Positions 9,618-19,478 of a DNA stretch of 64,000 nt are shown here, in pieces. A program made the translations under genes and the position numbers. The notes beneath the pieces are model-generated. The model saw only the letters and a list, made by a program, of their open reading frames with translations. It was not told the origin of the DNA and ran no database searches. Numbering within the stretch: the first letter of the stretch is position 1; each line of letters opens with the position of its first letter. The stretch is from Bacteroidota bacterium (GTDB taxonomy: Bacteria > Bacteroidota > Bacteroidia > Bacteroidales > Prolixibacteraceae), in the NCBI GenBank assembly GCA_030698405.1, contig JAUYMU010000059.1, positions 37,182 through 101,181 of the forward strand, in the 5' to 3' direction.

Positions 9618-9630
9618 ATTTAGACTCTCA

Positions 9631-12600
9631 TTAAAATTTAAGATTAACACCAACCATATAAGTTCTTGGACTTGGGTAATAACCTAAGTCAATACCTGAT
9701 ACCCAACTTTTATCGTAACCATATCCAATTTCAGGATCCATTCCTGAATAACTGGTAAATGTGTATAGGTTCTGGGCTGTTACAAAAATACGTGCCTGTC
9801 CAAACGGAATATTGCTGAAATGCTTTTTGAAGTCGTAACCCAATGTAAGGTTCTGAATTTTCAGATAATCGCCATCTTCAATGTAGATATCAGAAATATT
9901 CTGCCAGTTGGTATGGCTGCCTGAAGTCAGACGTGGCAATTTATTGGAAGTACCTTCACCGGTCCAGCGACCAAAAATTTCAGTCGTGTAGTTTTGTAGC
10001 GGTGAATCGGCAAATGAACGGTATGATTTGGCAATCTGTTGTCCGAATGCTCCAGTTCCCGTGATATTTAAATCAAAACCCTTGTATTCGAAATTCAGAT
10101 TTAATCCCAGGGTAAAGTCAGGATGCGGATTGCCAATCATTGTACGGTCGTCTTCTGTAATCGTACCGCTGGCGTCAGTATCCACAAAGATAAGGTCACC
10201 AGGTTGTGCGCCAGCATATCTGGCAGGAGTGTTGTTTACCTGTTCCCAGTTCTGGAATACTCCGGCTGTTTTGTAGCCATAAAAATATCCGATAGGAAAC
10301 CCTTCCTGTGCACGGTACATTTCTGTTGTACCCTGACTTAATACGTTTCCATCGCCGTGAATAATGCCTTCCGCATTTGCAATACGTGTTACTTTGTTTA
10401 CATTGTGGGCTAAATTTACCGAGGCGCCATATTTCAGTTCACCTGCTTTGTCATTCCAGTTCAATGCAATTTCAAAACCTTTGTTTTCGATATCGCCACC
10501 GTTCACATAAGGAGCATTCAATCCCCAAACCGCTGGAATCGGAGCCAATACAAGCCAATCTTTCGTGGTTTTCTTGTACCAGTCGAAAGTCAGGCCTAAT
10601 CGTGAATTCAGAAAACGGGCATCAAAACCAAGGTTCAACTGTTCAGAAGTTTCCCATTTTACATCCGGATTGGCTAAAATATCAGCATATCCACCCACTG
10701 TTTGTGTTAACTTGTCAGGGGCAAAATAGTAGCCATTGCTGGTATCAAATGCGATGGTAGAAAGATACTGGAAGTTATCAATGGCAGCATTGCCATTCTG
10801 ACCCCAGCTGGCACGAAGTTTCATGAAATCCATCCACTTTTCAGTCGATTCCATAAACGATTCGTTGGTGATTACCCAACCGGCAGACATTGACGGGAAA
10901 TAACCCCAACGGTTTCCGGGTGCGAAGTTCGATGAACCATCGGCACGCATGGTGAAAGAAGCCATATAAGTTTCTTTGTAGTTGTAGTTGGCACGTCCGA
11001 AGAATGAAGCCAGAGAACCCGATCCCCAGGGAGAACCGCCAGCTCCACGCTGTGCAAGTACTGTTGGTTTAGTATTGTCAACCCATGCATTGTCAAACAA
11101 GCCCGGAAACATAGAATTGTTTCCACTTGCATTGACGTTTGAACCCATTCCCCATTTTTCAACCGATTGACCAACCAAAACATCGAACTGATGATCGTCG
11201 GCAACCATGAATTTATAGGCAAGTGTGTTATCCAATGTTATATTATGTCCTGAACTTGCATTTTGATAGACATTGTCCATCGTTACATTTGTGTTGTTTG
11301 ACAAGTGACGGATTCCATCATATGAACGGTAAGAGGATGCGGTCATCTTGTAACCAAACTGAGATCTGAAAACCAAATTCTGAATTGGTTGGATTTCAGT
11401 ATAAGCACTTGTCTGAAGCGCATAGTTTTGGGAAAGGTTCAATCCCCAGTTTGAAAGAGCAGTTCCTGCAAGCGGATTGCCTGTATTGCCATCAAAGTTC
11501 CAGCCATTATCTCGCTTGTCATCAAAGTCATAGAAGTTGCCATCAGCATCGTAGGCAGGGAGCAACGGATTTCCAACCAACAGGTTGTGGATCGAATTGC
11601 CATAGATGTTGCCAATTGCAATACCTGATTTGGTGCTTGAATTATAATTCAGCGTCTGACCAATTTTGATTACATCAAAGTCTTTTGCTTTGAGCAATAC
11701 ATGATCTGAATTGATACGGGCAGTATAACGTTCATATTCAGACTGAACTGGTTTTCCAAGAATACCGTCCTGTGAAGTATATGAAAATCCCAAAGCAAAT
11801 TTCGACTGATCGTTTCCACCTGACAGGTTAAACGAATGATTTTGTGTTGGAGCAGCTTCGTTGTATGCCTCTTTCATCCAGTTTGTTCCCTGCCATGAAC
11901 CATCCATAACCGAGTTATAGAGGGCTTCAGGAAGAAGGTTTGCCCAGTCGTAAGTAGGATTCGCTTCATTGAAACGGGTTTCATCCATCATCGACATGTA
12001 TTCTTTGGCATTCAGTAAAGCAGGCATTTTGGCTGCATATTGAGCGCCATAGTAACCATCATAAGTAAGCTGAAGTTTTCCGGCTTTACCTTTTTTTGTT
12101 GTTACCAAAACTACACCATTGGCAGCACGTGCACCGTAAATTGCTGCCGAAGCTGCATCCTTCAATACGTCGATGGATTCAATGTCTGATGTATTCAATG
12201 CATTGATATCTCCACCAGCCACACCATCTATAACATATAGCGGAGATGATGAACCAATGGTACCCAAACCACGGATGGTCACTTTAAAGCCTTCACCCGG
12301 CTGACCTGAGCTCTGTGTGATCTGAACTCCGGGAGTCTGGCTCTGCAAAGCGCCCAAGGCACTTACCGAACTCATTTTCTGAAGGTCGTCGCCGCCCACC
12401 TGAATCGTAGCGCCAGTGGTTAGTTTCTTTTTCTGAACACCGTAACCAATTGCTACAACTTCATCAATATCAAATGATTCTACGTCCATTACAACATTGA
12501 CAGTTGTTTGATTACCCACTTGTACTTCCTGTAATTTCATTCCAATGAACGAAAATTGCAGAGTTGCATTTTCAGGAACATTCGAAACGGAATAGTTCCC

Positions 12601-13101
12601 ATTGCCATCAGTAATGTTTCCGTTGGTGGTACCTTTTACTACAACCGAAACACCCGGAACCGTTGCTCCTGAAGCATCGGTTACTTTACCTGTAACCGTT
12701 TTGCTTTGTTGCTGCTGTGTTGAATTTTGCTTCAAATCCGCTCGGGAAAGCAATATATGCCGGTCGTTGATTGAATACTTCACTCCGGCTCCTTCAAAAA
12801 GAATTGGAAGTGTCTGTTCAATACTCTTGCCTTTTATCGCAATACTCACCTTGCGGTTAATATCGATGTATTCGGCACTGTAAGCGAAACGGAATTCGCT
12901 TTGTTTCTCAATAGCTTCCATAACATCTACCACACGGGCGTCCTGGAAGTTCAGGCTGAGTTTGGTTGACTGGCTGTAAAGGCTGGCCGAAACCTGCATC
13001 AGACCCACAAAAAGAAAAAGGAACGTAAGTCGCATAATTCTAAAGAATTTTTTGTTCCAGTTCCGGGGCATCAAACCTCGGATACTCGATTTTTTTTTCA
13101 T
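9631..13101 (-). CDS. susC: SusC/RagA-family TonB-dependent transporter with STN signalling domain
   Basis: 1156 residues. In order: signal region (to about 43), STN domain (about 47-117; LSLNFQDARVVDVMEAIE), carboxypeptidase-D-like regulatory domain (about 136-206; TVTGKVTDASGATVPGVSV), TonB plug (about 213-340, with DVLKDAASAAIYGARAANGV) and a long beta-barrel ending TYMVGVNLKF. The STN domain shows that the receptor signals to the FecR/sigma pair encoded upstream. It imports a ligand captured by SusD using TonB energy. Start ATG at 13101; 92 bases after FecR. Confidence 0.95.
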   Translation of the reverse strand: MKKKSSIRGLMPRNWNKKFFRIMRLTFLFLFVGLMQVSASLYSQSTKLSLNFQDARVVDVMEAIEKQSEFRFAYSAEYIDINRKVSIAIKGKSIEQTLPILFEGAGVKYSINDRHILLSRADLKQNSTQQQQSKTVTGKVTDASGATVPGVSVVVKGTTNGNITDGNGNYSVSNVPENATLQFSFIGMKLQEVQVGNQTTVNVVMDVESFDIDEVVAIGYGVQKKKLTTGATIQVGGDDLQKMSSVSALGALQSQTPGVQITQSSGQPGEGFKVTIRGLGTIGSSSPLYVIDGVAGGDINALNTSDIESIDVLKDAASAAIYGARAANGVVLVTTKKGKAGKLQLTYDGYYGAQYAAKMPALLNAKEYMSMMDETRFNEANPTYDWANLLPEALYNSVMDGSWQGTNWMKEAYNEAAPTQNHSFNLSGGNDQSKFALGFSYTSQDGILGKPVQSEYERYTARINSDHVLLKAKDFDVIKIGQTLNYNSSTKSGIAIGNIYGNSIHNLLVGNPLLPAYDADGNFYDFDDKRDNGWNFDGNTGNPLAGTALSNWGLNLSQNYALQTSAYTEIQPIQNLVFRSQFGYKMTASSYRSYDGIRHLSNNTNVTMDNVYQNASSGHNITLDNTLAYKFMVADDHQFDVLVGQSVEKWGMGSNVNASGNNSMFPGLFDNAWVDNTKPTVLAQRGAGGSPWGSGSLASFFGRANYNYKETYMASFTMRADGSSNFAPGNRWGYFPSMSAGWVITNESFMESTEKWMDFMKLRASWGQNGNAAIDNFQYLSTIAFDTSNGYYFAPDKLTQTVGGYADILANPDVKWETSEQLNLGFDARFLNSRLGLTFDWYKKTTKDWLVLAPIPAVWGLNAPYVNGGDIENKGFEIALNWNDKAGELKYGASVNLAHNVNKVTRIANAEGIIHGDGNVLSQGTTEMYRAQEGFPIGYFYGYKTAGVFQNWEQVNNTPARYAGAQPGDLIFVDTDASGTITEDDRTMIGNPHPDFTLGLNLNFEYKGFDLNITGTGAFGQQIAKSYRSFADSPLQNYTTEIFGRWTGEGTSNKLPRLTSGSHTNWQNISDIYIEDGDYLKIQNLTLGYDFKKHFSNIPFGQARIFVTAQNLYTFTSYSGMDPEIGYGYDKSWVSGIDLGYYPSPRTYMVGVNLKF

Positions 13102-13193
13102 AGTTTTGAATGAATTTGTTATTAAAAAGTTTCATCATTAATTTGATGGGCATTTGACCGGGGAGCGTTGCTGCGCTTTCCGGTTTTTTATTT

Positions 13194-14189
13194 TTAGTTC
13201 AATGGTTTCTTGTGGTATTTTAATTCAATCACATTGTCGTGTTGAATGGCATCAACGGGAGTGATTTTTTCAATCAGGCTCAGTATGCTGCTTAAATTTT
13301 CGTTCTTGATGGTGAAGGTAAATGGAAGATTTTTTATTTGATCATCGACCACGAATTTTTGGTTGTACCGCTTTTCAAGCTTAATGACCAACTCGCTCAA
13401 AGGTAAATTATAAATGTTTATCAATCCGTCTTTCCACGATGTATAAAGTACAGTATTAACATTTGAAAGGGTAAGTTCTCTTTTGTCTTTATTGAAATTG
13501 GCCAATTCGCCAGGCTTCATTTCTTGCCTGAAATTCGAATTGGAAGTTGATGTTAATTCTACTTTTCCTTTCTCCAGTACAACCTGAATGAAGTTTTCTT
13601 CGGAATAAGCCATCACGCTGAATTCGGTGCCCAACACTTTCACCTGTAAATCCGAACTGCTCACAATCATTGGCAACTCAGCATTTTCATAAGCTTTAAA
13701 AAATGCTTCACCATTCAATTCGATCTCACGATTTGTGGCCGAAAATTGGTTGTTGTAACGGATGGCCGATCCTGAATTGATCCAGACAACCGAACTGTCG
13801 GGCAATACCACTTTCGAAATCTGGCCGAAATCGGCAGCTACCGTTGTGTAAACCAGTTGTTGATCTGTAGGTTTTGATTGGGTGAAGAAGTAAAGCAGCG
13901 ATGGCACTGAAATTAACAGAACAAAAATGGCAGCATACCTGAAAAAACTGAGTGTTCTCCGGGTACGGTGTAAATCTGATTGCATCCGACCGAACAGAAT
14001 ATTCTGAACATTGTTCCAATCCGCTTGAAATTCTGCGGGTATTTTTTTATCCCGGATTTCGCTTTTCCATTCGCTTTTAATTGCCTGGAATTCATTTAAG
14101 TTATGATCCTCCCGGATCCAATACAGCAATTCTTTTTGTTCCTTTTCAGAACTTTCCCCCGAAAGGTATTTCTTGATTTTTAATTTCAT
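13194..14189 (-). CDS. FecR-family anti-sigma factor
   Basis: 331 residues. The cytoplasmic N-terminal part (1-80) has the sigma-binding region and one membrane helix at about 82-102 (FFRYAAIFVLLISVPSLLYF). A periplasmic FecR domain (FGQISKVVLPDSSVVWINSG) follows, then a C-terminal DUF4974-type domain (SELVIKLEKRYNQKFVVDD) that contacts the STN domain of the receptor. It lies between the sigma factor and susC. In such systems ligand-loaded SusC acts through FecR to release or activate the ECF sigma factor. Confidence 0.93.
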   Translation of the reverse strand: MKLKIKKYLSGESSEKEQKELLYWIREDHNLNEFQAIKSEWKSEIRDKKIPAEFQADWNNVQNILFGRMQSDLHRTRRTLSFFRYAAIFVLLISVPSLLYFFTQSKPTDQQLVYTTVAADFGQISKVVLPDSSVVWINSGSAIRYNNQFSATNREIELNGEAFFKAYENAELPMIVSSSDLQVKVLGTEFSVMAYSEENFIQVVLEKGKVELTSTSNSNFRQEMKPGELANFNKDKRELTLSNVNTVLYTSWKDGLINIYNLPLSELVIKLEKRYNQKFVVDDQIKNLPFTFTIKNENLSSILSLIEKITPVDAIQHDNVIELKYHKKPLN

Positions 14190-14250
14190 TCATTGAGTTG
14201 TTTCATGAGGAGTACACGGAAATAATAAAAACCCTACCCTGAAACCTGAA

Positions 14251-14282
14251 AAAGTTTCAAGTTTCAAGTTCAAAGTTTCAAG
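14251..14282. repeat. Short AGTTTCAAG-type direct repeats
   Basis: The 227-base gap between the sigma-factor and FecR genes contains several tandem variants of the AGTTTCAAG unit. It is A/T-rich and nothing else recognisable is present. This may be where FecR and susC transcription starts, but no promoter is clear. Confidence 0.45.
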
Positions 14283-14416
14283 TCTGTCTTTGGATATTGG
14301 GTATTGGAAGTTGGATATTGATTATTTGTTTTTTAGTTGCTTCATGACCTTCGAAGTCACGTTTACTTTCCTGTTTCTTGTTTCTTATTTGATATTCCTT
14401 ATTTTTTATTTTGAAT

Positions 14417-15010
14417 TTATTTCAGCAGCATTGTAATCATAACTGCCATAAGCGGGAATTTAAGCAGCATTTCCTTACGGATTTGTTCTTTGGCCTGATG
14501 AAGGTGTTTCTCAACCGCTTTTACTGAAATGCCCAACTCGTCGGCTACGTCCTTGTTTTTTTTGCCTTCAAGTTTTGATTTGGTGAATACAATTTTCCGT
14601 TTTTCAGGCAATTTATCGACCGATTCGCGGATCGCCACAATTAGCTGTTCTTCAAGGATTGATTCTTCTTTGCCGATAAAGTCGAGTTGAAAAAGGTGCT
14701 GGAGTTCATTTTCACCAACCGAATCAATTTCCGTTTCGGGTTTGTGTAGTTTTTTATCACGAAGGTAATTCAGGCATCTGTTCCGGAGCATCACAAACAA
14801 CAAACTTTCAACCGATTGTGTGGTTTTGATGGAGGATCGTTTTTCCCATAACTTTATGAAACACTCCTGAACCAGATCGTTTGCCTGTTCCTGTTCATGA
14901 ATGAAAAGCCTGCAATAACCCAGCATACGCGGAAAAGTTTGTTTGAACAACTCCTCGTAGGCCGCAGGATTTCCCTCTTTTAACTTTATATTTAGTTGAA
15001 AATTTTCCAC
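14417..15010 (-). CDS. ECF RNA polymerase sigma factor
   Basis: 197 residues with region 2 (about 20-90; NDLVQECFIKLWEKRSSI) and region 4 (about 130-185; KDVADELGISVKAVEKHLHQ). It fits the Bacteroidota group of ECF factors paired with FecR and STN-type SusC. The only plausible start is GTG at 15010, because an in-frame TAG lies two codons upstream and the next ATG falls inside region 2. It ends MITMLLK, a short hydrophobic tail. It is divergent from the dehydrogenase gene at 15169 and probably directs transcription of the susCD operon. Confidence 0.92.
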   Translation of the reverse strand: MENFQLNIKLKEGNPAAYEELFKQTFPRMLGYCRLFIHEQEQANDLVQECFIKLWEKRSSIKTTQSVESLLFVMLRNRCLNYLRDKKLHKPETEIDSVGENELQHLFQLDFIGKEESILEEQLIVAIRESVDKLPEKRKIVFTKSKLEGKKNKDVADELGISVKAVEKHLHQAKEQIRKEMLLKFPLMAVMITMLLK

Positions 15011-15168
15011 TATCTACAAAGGAAAATGAATTTTCGGTCACAAAACACTATTGTCCGATAAAAATTTCCCCACCAATCATTACCTCGTTGAGGTTAAACT
15101 TTTACTAACCTGCAACAATTCGCCGGGTTTACTGTTCTAAAGCCATCAACAATAAAATCTATCCAACT

Positions 15169-16590
15169 ATGAAACCATTTGTTATTCTTGGCTTTTCACT
15201 ATTCCTATTGGCTGGTTTATTCCTTATTTTTCAGGGATCAGCACCGTCCGGATCAGAAAATCATTCAGTTGCCCTTTCGGCTCAACCTTCGGCTCAGGAT
15301 AATTTCCTGAAGTATTGCGCCGGTTGCCATGGTATGAAAATGGAACGTTTTGCCGGAAATACCTGGGAAGCTTATAGCGCCGGAAATGATCTGAGTCCGG
15401 TCATTAAATTCGGGATTCCGGTTCTGGGAATGCCTTCGTTCGAAAAAGCTTTTTCGGATGCTGAAATGAAAGCCATTTCAAACTACATTTTAACCGAAAT
15501 GAAAAGCAAAAAGGAAACTCCGGCACTTACAAAATTCCCTGCCGTTGTGCGTTCCAAACATCAGGCATTCCGCATCGACACAGTTGCCAAAGGGTTGGAT
15601 GTTCCCTGGGGAATCGCATTTTTACCTGATGGTGACATGCTGGTAACCGAGCGCAGTGGACAGTTGTTCCGATTCAGCGATGGCAAATTAAAAGCAATCA
15701 TTTCAGGAGTTCCTGAAGTAATGGCTCAGGGACAAGGTGGTTTGATGGATATAATTCTGCATCCGGATTACAAAAAGAATGGATGGATTTATATTTCGTA
15801 TTCGCAAAAGGCGCCTGATGGAAAAGGTGGGAATACTGCAATTTTCAGGTCAAAATTAAAGGATGACAAATTGGTGGAGCAGCAGGAATTGTTTAAGGCC
15901 ATGCCAAATACAAACTCAGGCGTACATTTCGGATGTCGGATGGTTTTCGACGACAAGGGCTATTTGTACTTTTCGGTTGGCGAACGTGGTAATAAGGAAA
16001 ATGCACAAACCTTGACCAATCATTGTGGTAAAATTCACCGCATTTTTGACGATGGTCGCATTCCACCTGATAACCCATTCGTAAAAACTACCGGAGCCAT
16101 GCCAACCATCTATTCTTATGGTCACCGCAATCCGCAGGGGATTGACATTCATCCGGAAAACCGCCGTATTTACAATAACGAACATGGCCCGCGGGGTGGC
16201 GATGAAATAAATCTGGTGGGCAAAGGAAAGAATTACGGCTGGCCGGAAATTACTTTCGGGATCAATTATGATGGAACAATTATCACCAAAGATACAGCCA
16301 GAGAAGGTATGGAACAGCCTGTATTCCAGTGGACACCATCGATTGGTCCAAGCAGCATGAAATTTGTTGTTGGCGATAAATATCCGGGATGGAAAGGCGA
16401 TATCCTGAACGGATCGCTAAGTTTTAAATACCTTGAACGTGTTCGTCTTGAAAATGGAAAAGTTACCGGGCAGGAAAAATTGCTCGAAAATGCCGGCCGT
16501 GTTCGCCATGTGACCATGAGTCCCGACGGATATATATATGTTGCCATGGAAAGCCCCGGAACCATTGTCAAACTGGTGCCTGTGAAATAA
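15169..16590 (+). CDS. Cytochrome c / PQQ-type soluble sugar dehydrogenase fusion
   Basis: 473 residues. An N-terminal hydrophobic signal or anchor (residues 5-22) is followed by a class I cytochrome c domain with CAGCH at 50-54 and a likely distal Met in VLGMPSF. From about residue 115 it is a glucose/sorbosone dehydrogenase beta-propeller (LDVPWGIAFLPDGDMLVTER, NTNSGVHFGCRMVF, YGHRNPQGIDIHP). Family members oxidise aldoses in the periplasm with PQQ as cofactor; the fused haem would receive the electrons. It stands alone, divergent from the sigma gene, and ends at a bidirectional terminator. The exact sugar is unknown. Confidence 0.88.
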   Translation: MKPFVILGFSLFLLAGLFLIFQGSAPSGSENHSVALSAQPSAQDNFLKYCAGCHGMKMERFAGNTWEAYSAGNDLSPVIKFGIPVLGMPSFEKAFSDAEMKAISNYILTEMKSKKETPALTKFPAVVRSKHQAFRIDTVAKGLDVPWGIAFLPDGDMLVTERSGQLFRFSDGKLKAIISGVPEVMAQGQGGLMDIILHPDYKKNGWIYISYSQKAPDGKGGNTAIFRSKLKDDKLVEQQELFKAMPNTNSGVHFGCRMVFDDKGYLYFSVGERGNKENAQTLTNHCGKIHRIFDDGRIPPDNPFVKTTGAMPTIYSYGHRNPQGIDIHPENRRIYNNEHGPRGGDEINLVGKGKNYGWPEITFGINYDGTIITKDTAREGMEQPVFQWTPSIGPSSMKFVVGDKYPGWKGDILNGSLSFKYLERVRLENGKVTGQEKLLENAGRVRHVTMSPDGYIYVAMESPGTIVKLVPVK

Positions 16591-16610
16591 TTGAGGTCTA
16601 TCCCAACTTT

Positions 16611-16643
16611 AATCCTGACAGGTTTTCAAAACCTGTCAGGATT
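16611..16643. terminator. Perfect 33-base palindrome, bidirectional terminator or dispersed repeat
   Basis: A 16-base arm, AATCCTGACAGGTTTT, a single central C, and its exact complement lie between convergent genes (stops at 16590 and 16658). Each RNA strand would form a strong stem with U-rich loop flanks. Similar CCTGACAGG palindromes are common in Bacteroidota genomes, so it may be both a repeat and a terminator. Confidence 0.7.
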
Positions 16644-16657
16644 AACAACAGGCATTA

Positions 16658-19312
16658 TTACACCGGAAGTTTAAATTTCATTACAATCTCTCCGGTTTCT
16701 TTATTTATTTCGACGGATTGACCGCTTAAACCGAGGTCTTTCCCAGTGGACATTTTGAACAGACCGGCAAGGAATTGCATACCGTTGTTCATCACTTGCT
16801 CAATTTCCTGCGCTTTTTCTTCTGCAACTGTTTGTTGCGATGATGTTTGGGTTTCGATTACAGTTTCAGGAATATTTTCAATTGCTTCTTCTGAAAGGTC
16901 GATTTCATCCGGTTCAGGCAATTTCTCTGTTACATTTTCGGCAGTATTTACAGAGGTGACTACCTTTTCCAGATCATCCTCCAACGCAATTTTTTCCGAT
17001 TCAGCAATAAACTCTTCGAGTTGCTGGATGAATTGCGAACGGCCCTTGCTTGAGAAATCGACATAATTGGTTGTACTCGAACTGTCGAGTACGCCATCAA
17101 AAAGGTTTTGCTTGATCAACAATCCGGAAGCAATTTGTTGTTCGATCGAATTGCGGGTAATGAAATTAAAAATGGTGAGCTTATTGCTTTTTTGCCCCAG
17201 ACGGTCGATCCGGCCAATGCGCTGGTTCTTTTTGGCGGGGTTCCACGGAAGCTCAAAATTGATCAGGGTATCGGCTACCTGAAGGTTGAGCCCGGATCCT
17301 CCGGCTTCGGTAGATAGGAAAATCTTGCAATGGGAGTTGGTTTCAAATTTCCTGATAAGCTCGCCACGCAGTTTCACCGGGACGGAACCGTTGAGTTCGG
17401 CAAACCCGATGTTATTCTCTCGCAACATCTTGCCAATCAGCTTGTGGACTTTTACCCATTCTGAAAAAATGATGATTTTCCGGTCAGAATTCGGGACATC
17501 CAATTTTTCGAGAAGGATGTATTTTAGTTCTTCCAATTTGGGCGATTCGTTGGTTTCTTCATCGATCAGGTAGGTCGAGTCGCACACCATTCTCATGCTG
17601 GCCAGCAACAATTGTAATTTTTGTAAGTCGTACGGGGTGAGGAACTTTTTCCTGATAATGCTGGCTATCCCTTTTGAGTACGAAGCATGGTAGTCGGCTT
17701 GCAGGGGCGAAAGGTTGACAGGGATATTGGTTTGTTGCACATTGGGCAACTGATCGAGTACCTTTCGTTTTTCGCGCCTGATCAGGATTTGCCCAAGCTT
17801 TCGGTGGAGCTGTTGCAGGTTGTAATAGCCATTTATTTTGTCGCGGCGTTCGGGGTCGAACAGGCAATGCTGGTAAGAAAATTCCCAGAGCGGGCCAAAA
17901 AATTGTGGATCAATGATGCTGACAATCGAAAAAATATCGATCAGCCGGTTTTCGATAGGCGTACCGGTTATGATCAAAACATGCTTGGAATCAAGTCGTT
18001 TGATCGAGGCTGCTGTTTTTGTTTCATAGTTTTTGGCCCGCTGCGCTTCATCCAGAACGAGCAGGTCAATCCCCGCTTTATTGATGGCCAGCTGGTCGCG
18101 CAGGATGGTTTCGTAGTTGACGATGAAAAACAAGTGTTCGGTGTCGCGGTACTGTTTTTCACGTTCATCCGGAAACCCTTCTACAATCAGGGCTTTTTCT
18201 TCGCTGAATTTTTCAATTTCTTTTTTCCACTGGACTTTAAGCGAAGCCGGGCAAACGACCAATACTTTTTTGAACCCGAATATCTGCTTTTTAAGCACGG
18301 CAGTCCCGATGGCCTGAATCGTTTTTCCCAAACCCATTTCATCTGCAATGATAGCCGCTTTACGGAACAAGGCGAATTCAATCCCTTCTTTCTGATAATT
18401 GTATAATTCGGCATTGATGTCGGAAAAGTCGGGCTTCCAGTTTTGCCGTAATTTTTCGAGCATGTCCTGTTCAAAAGCCGATTCCACTTTCTCGCGCACT
18501 TCGGGCCGGATATGGATCATTGGAAAATCAGCCGATTCTTCAAAAAAGCCCAGAAAGCCTTTCAATTCTTCGTCCTCGATAAATGTGGCCTTTTTGAAAT
18601 ATCGGGAAATCAGTAATTGTTCGTCGATTGGTAGCGGGTGGGGGAAGAACCAGCTTATTTTGTAGTTGTTCCGAGGGTCACAAAAAACCTCGACAAACGG
18701 GCAGGTTTTATCCAATTGGGCAAAAAGCGCCTTGTTATCTTTCAATTGCTGAAAGGCAAACATGATGTGCTTGGTGGTGCCTAATTTGTTGAGGCGCGAA
18801 TCCATGCTGTCGCTATAGCCGGTTTCATTTTCGAAGTCGCGCAAAAAGATTTTGTACTTTACGCCGTTTTCGTTGGTCAGAAAATGGTCGCCGTATATGT
18901 TCGCGGCCCATTTTATGCGGTATTTTGCCTTATCAGCTTTCATGCGGCGTTCCTGCATCACCCGTTTGATCATTCCTTCGCGGGTGTATTTTTTATGCTC
19001 TACCGGTTCTTTGTGGTCGAGGAACCGCAGTTCGTTCTCAATTTCGAGCAGGCATGCATACGAAACCCGTTCCCAACCCGAACGTTCGCCATTTATCGAA
19101 GGTATTAAATCCTCATCTTCAATATCAAGCGAACATTCCTTCGGAGACTTGGAATCCGCAGAATCTGCAATTAACTCAAAGCGGACTGCCGATTGCGAAA
19201 GCACCTGGCAATCGTTGTTGTTGAACATGATTTCGCCCAAAGCCAGCTCTGGCTTTGCAAGGATATTTTGAAGTTTGTCTTTTTGTTTTTGGATCAGTTT
19301 CTGAAGTTCCAT
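16658..19312 (-). CDS. SNF2-family DEAD/DEAH-type helicase
   Basis: 884 residues from MELQKLIQKQKDKLQNI; 27 further upstream in-frame residues look like chance extension. The first third (about 1-310) matches no domain I recognise. The SNF2 ATPase follows: motif I DEMGLGKTIQAIG, motif II LDEAQ (DEAQ variant), motif III ITGTPIENR, then the C-terminal RecA lobe with FLSTEAGGSGLNLQ and QRIGRIDRLGQ. The last 170 residues are acidic and end in a small beta motif. Proteins like this remodel protein-nucleic acid complexes; RapA-like transcription recycling or repair is possible. No partner genes are adjacent. Confidence 0.88.
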   Translation of the reverse strand: MELQKLIQKQKDKLQNILAKPELALGEIMFNNNDCQVLSQSAVRFELIADSADSKSPKECSLDIEDEDLIPSINGERSGWERVSYACLLEIENELRFLDHKEPVEHKKYTREGMIKRVMQERRMKADKAKYRIKWAANIYGDHFLTNENGVKYKIFLRDFENETGYSDSMDSRLNKLGTTKHIMFAFQQLKDNKALFAQLDKTCPFVEVFCDPRNNYKISWFFPHPLPIDEQLLISRYFKKATFIEDEELKGFLGFFEESADFPMIHIRPEVREKVESAFEQDMLEKLRQNWKPDFSDINAELYNYQKEGIEFALFRKAAIIADEMGLGKTIQAIGTAVLKKQIFGFKKVLVVCPASLKVQWKKEIEKFSEEKALIVEGFPDEREKQYRDTEHLFFIVNYETILRDQLAINKAGIDLLVLDEAQRAKNYETKTAASIKRLDSKHVLIITGTPIENRLIDIFSIVSIIDPQFFGPLWEFSYQHCLFDPERRDKINGYYNLQQLHRKLGQILIRREKRKVLDQLPNVQQTNIPVNLSPLQADYHASYSKGIASIIRKKFLTPYDLQKLQLLLASMRMVCDSTYLIDEETNESPKLEELKYILLEKLDVPNSDRKIIIFSEWVKVHKLIGKMLRENNIGFAELNGSVPVKLRGELIRKFETNSHCKIFLSTEAGGSGLNLQVADTLINFELPWNPAKKNQRIGRIDRLGQKSNKLTIFNFITRNSIEQQIASGLLIKQNLFDGVLDSSSTTNYVDFSSKGRSQFIQQLEEFIAESEKIALEDDLEKVVTSVNTAENVTEKLPEPDEIDLSEEAIENIPETVIETQTSSQQTVAEEKAQEIEQVMNNGMQFLAGLFKMSTGKDLGLSGQSVEINKETGEIVMKFKLPV

Positions 19313-19478
19313 GAAATTATAGGGTATTTGAGTGAATTTTTGAAGTGATAAAAATAGAAAAAAGAGCGTTACGAATCTTCTTTTTTGCTCCAATTATGCT
19401 TTTTCCAGGTTTTGTAATTTAATTTGTTTTTCTCAATGCATTGAGTAATTTTACTCAGTACATTGAGTAAATGGGAAT

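Noticed and set aside
14251..14282. Possible CRISPR-like array of AGTTTCAAG units
   Set aside because: Units are about nine bases with no spacers and are too few; it is simple repeat DNA.
17687..18406. 239-codon plus-strand ORF
   Set aside because: It is antisense to the SNF2 helicase core, whose conserved motifs are clear; its translation resembles no domain.
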